DNA of 22,653 nt from Chara braunii (taxonomy: Eukaryota; Streptophyta; Charophyceae; Charales; Characeae), in NCBI GenBank assembly GCA_003427395.1, contig BFEA01000671.1, forward strand, positions 572,180 to 594,832. Reading direction: 5' to 3'. How positions within the stretch are numbered: position 1 is the first letter of the stretch; each line of letters opens with the position of its first letter. The translations under genes and the position numbers were made by a program. The notes under the pieces were generated by a model. The model made no database searches. It had not been told where the DNA came from and saw only the letters and a list, made by a program, of their open reading frames with translations. Shown here piece by piece: positions 18,116-22,653 of this stretch.

Positions 18116-18127
18116 GTCATGGATCTT
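18116..18127. repeat. LINE target-site duplication, left copy
   Basis: GTCATGGATCTT directly abuts the T-run that is the LINE's poly(A) tail in reverse. The identical 12 bases occur at 21422-21433, exactly where LINE similarity stops. Confidence 0.75.
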
Positions 18128-18161
18128 TTTTTTTTGTTTTTTTTTTTTGTTTTGTTTTGAA
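18128..18161 (-). other. LINE poly(A) tail (T-rich on the + strand)
   Basis: Two T-runs of about nine and twelve bases plus TTTTG repeats form the 3' end of the minus-strand LINE. They start immediately after the left target-site duplication. Confidence 0.8.
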
Positions 18162-18649
18162 ACAGCCCGTCGGTGTTAGCGGTGCTGGTAAGAGCAGACA
18201 CCGGTAGCACCTGGGGGGGCTCCATCTATTGGTGGGGAGCAGCACCTGCTGGAAACCAGGTCCAGCGTCCCTTACATATAGCAGGACCAGCTCACATATT
18301 TGACAGTGTGCTCCTGCCAGCATTGATTACCCTGAGAGATCAGGGGATTGACTGAGCAGGAGGTCGGGCAGGGGCCTCTTCACCCTACCTTTGGCGCCAG
18401 ATACCTGCACTTTCCTCCTGGCCCCCCCACCTCCAGCTCTGAAAAGGTTTCCTGGGGCCGAGTTCCGTAATCCTCCGGCGGCTCCCTATCCCATGGGACT
18501 GCCCCTAGCACCCATTCCCTTGTCGGGGTCCCCCTTATCCCTTTGCCCAGCCCTATCACGGCAGTCCCCCTATATTAAGGCTCGCGGTGGCTGCTATGCT
18601 GTGTGCAGTCCCTTCCTGCCCCGTGTGCCTTCCCCTTTTTTCGGTGTGC
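18162..18649 (-). other. LINE 3' UTR
   Basis: Non-coding sequence lies between the ORF2 stop at 18650 and the poly(A) tail. It is C-rich on the + strand, hence G-rich in the LINE RNA. The + strand open frames here (for example 18391-18768) are proline-rich artefacts of that composition. Confidence 0.65.
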
Positions 18650-21421
18650 TCACTTCATCCCATACCATTGCATATCCACCATGGCCAGCGGGTGTGGGGG
18701 GAAGGGGTCGGGGAAAGCGGAGGCCGGCCGCAGCGGGATCCTTGGGTCCACCATTGTCCACTCCTTGAAACAGATGCAGTAGTCCCTGCTGAANGACCCT
18801 CGGTTGCCTTCCTTACTGTGCCTGTTATCCTCCGGACCGTCTCTGCCATCCCACTTGATGAAGGCCATCATACCCCCGTTGGCGCTGCCCAGCCAGTCCT
18901 CTGAAAATTGCTGAATTTTATCTGTTATGTCTTTTTGTGTCTGAAGCGTATCAAGATGTTCTTTGACTTTCTGCCATTGTGCCCTGAGCTCCTGGTGAAC
19001 GAATTGTTTCAACATGTCCGTCATTTCCTCCCCAGCGATGCAGACCCCCTCCATGATATNNATGCATCTTCTCCTCCAAATTGCCNAGACAACCGCCCTC
19101 CTTCCTATTTTAAACATATTATTTTCGAAGGTGCTATCTGAGGGGGAGGACCAGGTTTCGCATAAGATCGCCCTCCAATCCCACGGCCACCGGGAGTCAG
19201 TACCTAGACAGCTCCAGACTCTGTCCCACCATCGCCATGTGAGGACAGCCCCCGGGCATTGCAGAAAAATATGTTCGATTGTTTCAGGGATNTTTCTGGA
19301 GGGAAACANNGAAACGCAGGNCNTGCACCACGGGAGCGCCNGTCCTGTNTGTTCCAGGTACGTGCGGTCGATCAGCCAGTCATTAGTNGGAAGGCAGCGG
19401 TGTNCTATCTGCCATTGCAACGAGGCCAGCTTTGCAGGCTTTGACCGCGTGAGGGCGAACCACCGAACAGGGCGGATGACATCGTCCCCCAGATTCAGAT
19501 GGGATTTCCAGCGGCCCTGCACGATGTCTTTCAGGTTGACTTTGGGTTGCAGCAGCCGATAAGTGGTTTTCACCGAAAGGCTCAGTAGGTTCACCTTCTT
19601 AGCTGCCTGGAGTCTGCGCGCAGGCTGCCATTGCCACTCCTCCGGGTCTAGGGGGAGGTCCGCTACCCGGGTCTCCGGCCAGAATGCTAACCAGTCATCC
19701 TTTTTATGTAGCACCCTAATCCGGTACAGGTTGGCGTTTGGGTACCATCTCGTCACTTCCGGGGTGTACCTGGTTAGCAGATTGTCTGTTTTTTTGTGGA
19801 AGAGGTTTACCAACGACTCGTTCACACGCACCTCCACGACACTCCCCACACTCTCCGGGTCTCCCGGGACAGCTACCCAATCCCCCTCCTTCGGTCTTGG
19901 GCCCTTGCGCAGAATGCGGACCCAGTCCAGCGGGATTGCGAAAATCAGCTGTTCCAGATTCATTTCCAAGTTATGACAATGTTTCAGTGCCGTCCTCATC
20001 TGCAGGGCTGTTTTCCAGTCCATGCTCTCTGCATCCCAAATATCTTTGACCCTGATTATGCCTTTCCTCACCCAGCTGTTCCACGGGGGGGCCGAGCTGC
20101 AATAAACCCTTCCGTTACGGTCTGTGATCTTTCTGTTTCCAAACAAGGGTTGTCTGGCTACCTCCTCCCATCTGGACGGCCCGGGCTTATCCGGGAGCGG
20201 GAGCTGGCGCCAAGCCCTCAGACAACGGACCCAGAAGTCGTCTTTTGCCAGGTCACCACGGGCTGCCCCCCTGCCCGACATCTGGTCGGTCCGGGGGCGT
20301 CTCGGTATGGACCAAAAAAGGTCCTCCAGCCAGGTCAAGGGGTCAACCGTTGGCGGTGTTTGTGGGGCCAGGCGGGCGATCTGTTCCAGCGCGAGGGCAC
20401 GCCAGGGAAGCTCCTTTGTAGATATCATCTTCTGAATCCATTGGACCATGAGCGCCGTGGTTTGAGTAGCGGGGTCCAGGATTCCCAGCCCCCCTTTATC
20501 CTTGGGTTGTACAACCGACCGCCAGGCGACTCTATTTATCACATTCTGCAGATCGCTGTTACCTCTCCATAGTAGCGCAGTTAGTCGTCGTTTCAGTGAC
20601 CGCACCGCTTCCTTACTCAGCGCCCAAATTGCCGATTTGTACCATAAGGCGGCCAGAACTACGTTGTTTATCACTAACGCCCTTCCAATCAGGGAGGTGT
20701 GTTGATCATTACAGTGTGCCAGTTTCGCGAGTGCGGGTTTGAGGATCGCCTCATCGGTGGACGCCGGCCTTCCGGTTGCTGTTAACATAATTCCCAGCAC
20801 TCTCACCGGGGCTGATTCCGGGAGCCATTTAACCCGGGGTAGCTCCGGGGGGCGCACCCCTTGATGGTGAATCCACCATCCCAGGGTTTTATTGCTCCAA
20901 TTGACTGTCATGTCTGAGACTGCTGTGAACCTGTCAAAAAGTCGTCGGATCTCTTCCATATTCTCGCTAGTGGCATCCAACATCAGCGTGGGATCATCCG
21001 CGAACAGCGAGCAAACAGGGATTGCATCCTCCGGAATCGCCGAAATCTGCAGTTTCCTCAGGTCCTTGTTTGCTCGGAGGTTTGCCGCCAAGGCCTCCAT
21101 TACTATTATAAACAGGAAGGGTGCAAGAGGATCGCCCTGGCGGACCGACCGTTGCAGCGGAAACGGTGGCGCAAGTCTGCCATTGACTTGGACGCTCGTG
21201 GTCGCATTGTGATGAAGGATCTCCGACCACCGGCGGAAAACTGGGCCTATGTTCATTTTTTCCATGCAACTGTCCAGGAGCCGCCAGTCAACGTGATCGT
21301 ATGCCTTCTCGAAATCTATGAAGACCACCGCCGCATTGTGTGTTTGTCCTGCCTAGTTAGCTTGAGCAGTTCGTTTACCAACAGAATGTTATCGTGGATC
21401 CTGCGACTCTTAATAAAGCCA
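18650..21421 (-). pseudogene. LINE ORF2: reverse transcriptase with zf-RVT C-terminus (N-terminally truncated)
   Basis: The main frame gives 892 residues from 21328; about 30 more (GFIKSRRIHDNILLVNELL) lie upstream in another frame, joined by a one-base shift near 21332-21350. Motif A is VFIDFEKAYDHVDW (residues 2-15, catalytic Asp 5), motif B RQGDPLAPFLF (63-73) and motif C LFADDPTLML (108-117), so the catalytic Asp pair is intact although the usual Thr after ADD is Pro. A thumb and long linker follow. A zf-RVT domain occupies about 590-700, with C668, C671, H686 and C691 (CX2C...HX4C) and the usual TIEHIFLQCP. The protein copies LINE RNA into DNA at a nicked target. Fourteen or so N bases between 18794 and 19404 give unknown residues. 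Endonuclease and ORF1 are missing. The long + strand frames inside (for example 19796-20572) are antisense shadows. Confidence 0.92.
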
Positions 21422-21433
21422 GTCATGGATCTT
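21422..21433. repeat. LINE target-site duplication, right copy
   Basis: GTCATGGATCTT is identical to 18116-18127. The base before it differs between copies (T on the left, A on the right), so the repeat is 12 bp. LINE-like coding begins immediately to its left. Confidence 0.75.
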
Positions 21434-22080
21434 ACCACTGGCCAACTCTTAATTTTACCAGAATGATCATGACCATGGTCTCCCTCTCTAGTGGGTGAAA
21501 AGGACACACCCTGCCACCCTTCAATTCTGCCAGACGGCAATGGGGCATGCCGGAGCCCTGCAAACTCGGTTCGCCAGCCAAATTGGGCTGGCCCAGCGAG
21601 GCTACTTTTCTTACGGCCTTTTGTCCGCGACCAGACTTGTGCAAGCTTTTTGGGAATAGTGGGCGGATGAAGCTGCAGAAGGATCTCCGCTGGAGGCGGA
21701 TGGCGCAGCGATTCTCCTCGGAGCCATAGTGAAAGTGGATAGGACGAAACCTGCGGATCTACTTGCAGCAGAAATCATATGGGTGAGCGGTGGTACTATG
21801 GGCCCTGTGGACCCTGCGGAACGAACACTGCAGACATGGAGCATCCCACCGTGGCAGTTATATCAAGAACGGGCACTGGAGTATTAGAATTGCCCTTGTG
21901 GCGGATCTTCAGCGAAGCAGTTGTGCGGGGGGCCAAAGGGCCTGGCCATCTATCTGCAATTGCTCAGCTGAGACCCCAACACGGGCCATATGCAGTTCGG
22001 CCTCATCCTCATGCACTATATGCCTCGACCCGGGACAGAGGGGGAATCGGATTAGAGACCTCAAGCCAATTTGTACCATA
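21434..22080 (+). other. Uncertain remnant, possibly the 3' end of another LINE on the + strand
   Basis: Between about 21670 and 21960 two overlapping + frames together read ADEAAEGSPLEADGAAILLG, then (shifted) VVLWALWTLRNEHCRHG. The latter resembles the W-x-LW-x-x-RN segment that often follows zf-RVT in plant LINE ORF2. No RT, zinc finger or poly(A) tail is visible nearby, so this is a weak call. The other open frames here overlap it and show no known motif. Confidence 0.28.
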
Positions 22081-22320
22081 GTTAGCAAAGATTATTAGGC
22101 CCGATAGTTTGAGGAAGGTAGATGTAATATATCAGGGAGGTAAACGGATGGGGCAAGTTAGATAGGAATGGGGTAGGATGGGGTGGGAGGAAGGACTAGG
22201 GTGGGAGTCCTCCGAAGGGGGTTAGCCCCTTGAAAACATGAAAACTTAACTTAGAACAAGAACGCTGGGAAAATTGGCGATAGATGAAGTACTGAAAATA
22301 CTGAAAACACCAGGGTAGTC
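22081..22320. other. Unassigned, purine/G-rich
   Basis: The stretch 22145-22210 has repeated GGGG and GGG runs on the + strand (GATGGGGTGGGAGG and similar). No gene or clear repeat unit is seen. Confidence 0.45.
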
Positions 22321-22321
22321 T

Positions 22322-22402
22322 GGGTGCCTACGGCCGACACCTACCATAGGCTGTAGGCGCACCCACTGGTCGGGCGACCCGTAGGCAGTCTGCCTACCGG
22401 TC
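22322..22402. repeat. Cluster of GTAGGC/GCCTAC palindromes
   Basis: GGGTGCCTAC at 22322 is mirrored imperfectly by GTAGGCGCACCC ending at 22364. At 22376-22402, GACCCGTAGGCAG and CTGCCTACCGGTC form 13-nt arms with one mismatch around a single T. The GCCTAC core recurs in alternating orientation. Confidence 0.75.
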
Positions 22403-22511
22403 GGCACACTGCCTTGCACTTTTTCCTTTTTTTCCCTGAGTACATGGCTGTTCTGCGCTTGAGCAGTAAAGTTTTTGGTTTTTTTATGGGGGGGGCGGTG
22501 GGGGGTGAGGG

Positions 22512-22653
22512 GGTTCTGCGGTGGAGTTTCAGGGGGTGTTTCGGGGGTTCTGTGGCGGAGGTTCAGGGGGTGTTTGGGGGGTTTGAGAACAGAAGTAAAG
22601 AAGGGGTGTCCGAGGGGTTTGAGAACAGAAATAAAGAGGGGAACCAAACCAGG
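22512..22653. repeat. Two adjacent G-rich minisatellites
   Basis: A 34-bp unit (starts at 22512 and 22546; core GGTTCTG, then TTCAGGGGGTGTTT) is repeated twice. It is followed directly by a 36-bp unit (TTTGAGAACAGAA starts at 22582 and 22618), whose second copy runs into the window end. The region just before (22489-22513) has long G-runs able to form a G-quadruplex. Confidence 0.85.

Larger units (their letters stand above)
18128..21421 (-). mobile_element. 5'-truncated LINE (non-LTR retrotransposon)
   Basis: Reading the minus strand from 21421, the element starts inside the RT coding region at GFIKSRRIHDNILLVNE, continues through the rest of ORF2 to 18650, a 3' UTR of about 490 bp, and ends in a poly(A) tail (18128-18161) interrupted by a few Cs. 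It is flanked by 12-bp direct repeats. ORF1, the APE endonuclease and the first RT motifs are missing, as is usual for abortive target-primed reverse transcription. Only one frameshift (about 21332-21350) and ambiguous Ns disturb the coding, so the insertion looks comparatively young. It lies antisense to the Rab exon, about 530 bp downstream of it. Confidence 0.87.

Noticed and set aside
19796-20572. 258-codon + strand open frame
   Set aside because: It lies fully antisense to the LINE ORF2 RT-linker region, where strong coding signal is on the minus strand; no motif of its own.

Overview
The window looks like repeat-rich nuclear DNA of a green plant. A streptophyte with a large genome fits best, and the Gag architecture reminds me of the charophyte alga Chara, but that species-level guess rests on memory. 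Evidence for a plant: a Ty3/gypsy (Metaviridae) retrotransposon whose primer-binding site TGGTATCAGAGC is the one plant LTR elements use with initiator tRNA-Met; a chromodomain-bearing integrase (chromovirus); a second primer-binding site complementary to tRNA-Asp; a LINE with a zf-RVT C-terminus; and one spliced exon resembling the plant-specific Rab5 GTPase ARA6/RABF1. Scattered single Ns show it is a draft assembly. I see no prokaryotic genes, operons or CRISPR.

Layout. 1-1600: no recognisable gene. 1602-2534: broken 3' end of a chromovirus pol (integrase plus chromodomain), followed by a probable 3' LTR (about 2574-3600). 3672-3941: foldback/tandem repeat and an (AG)n tract. 4713-11115: a decayed Ty3/gypsy element on the + strand, with 5' LTR, PBS, long GA-rich leader, gag, protease and reverse transcriptase, then a 3' LTR directly abutting the RT. 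RNase H and integrase are missing, and the N-terminal part of gag lies inverted inside the element. 11116-16750: AT-rich tract probably belonging to a minus-strand LTR element (tRNA-Asp PBS at 15950-15968, LTR-like DNA to its right). It holds a 372-bp tandem duplication and an unrecognised intact 256-codon ORF with a 32-residue internal repeat. 16750-17056: third, truncated copy of the first element's LTR. 17496-17587: the ARA6-like exon with good splice sites. 18116-21433: a 5'-truncated LINE on the minus strand, with poly(A) and a 12-bp target-site duplication. 21434-22653: uncertain remnants, palindromes and G-rich minisatellites.

The only host gene I can support is the Rab exon. Everything around it reads as nested mobile DNA, some of it probably in introns of that gene. 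No coherent new multi-gene system is visible. The items most worth following up are the Rab exon, the 256-aa repeat protein in the minus-strand element, the inverted gag segment, the all-TAG stop pattern in gag and the cleanly bounded LINE insertion.
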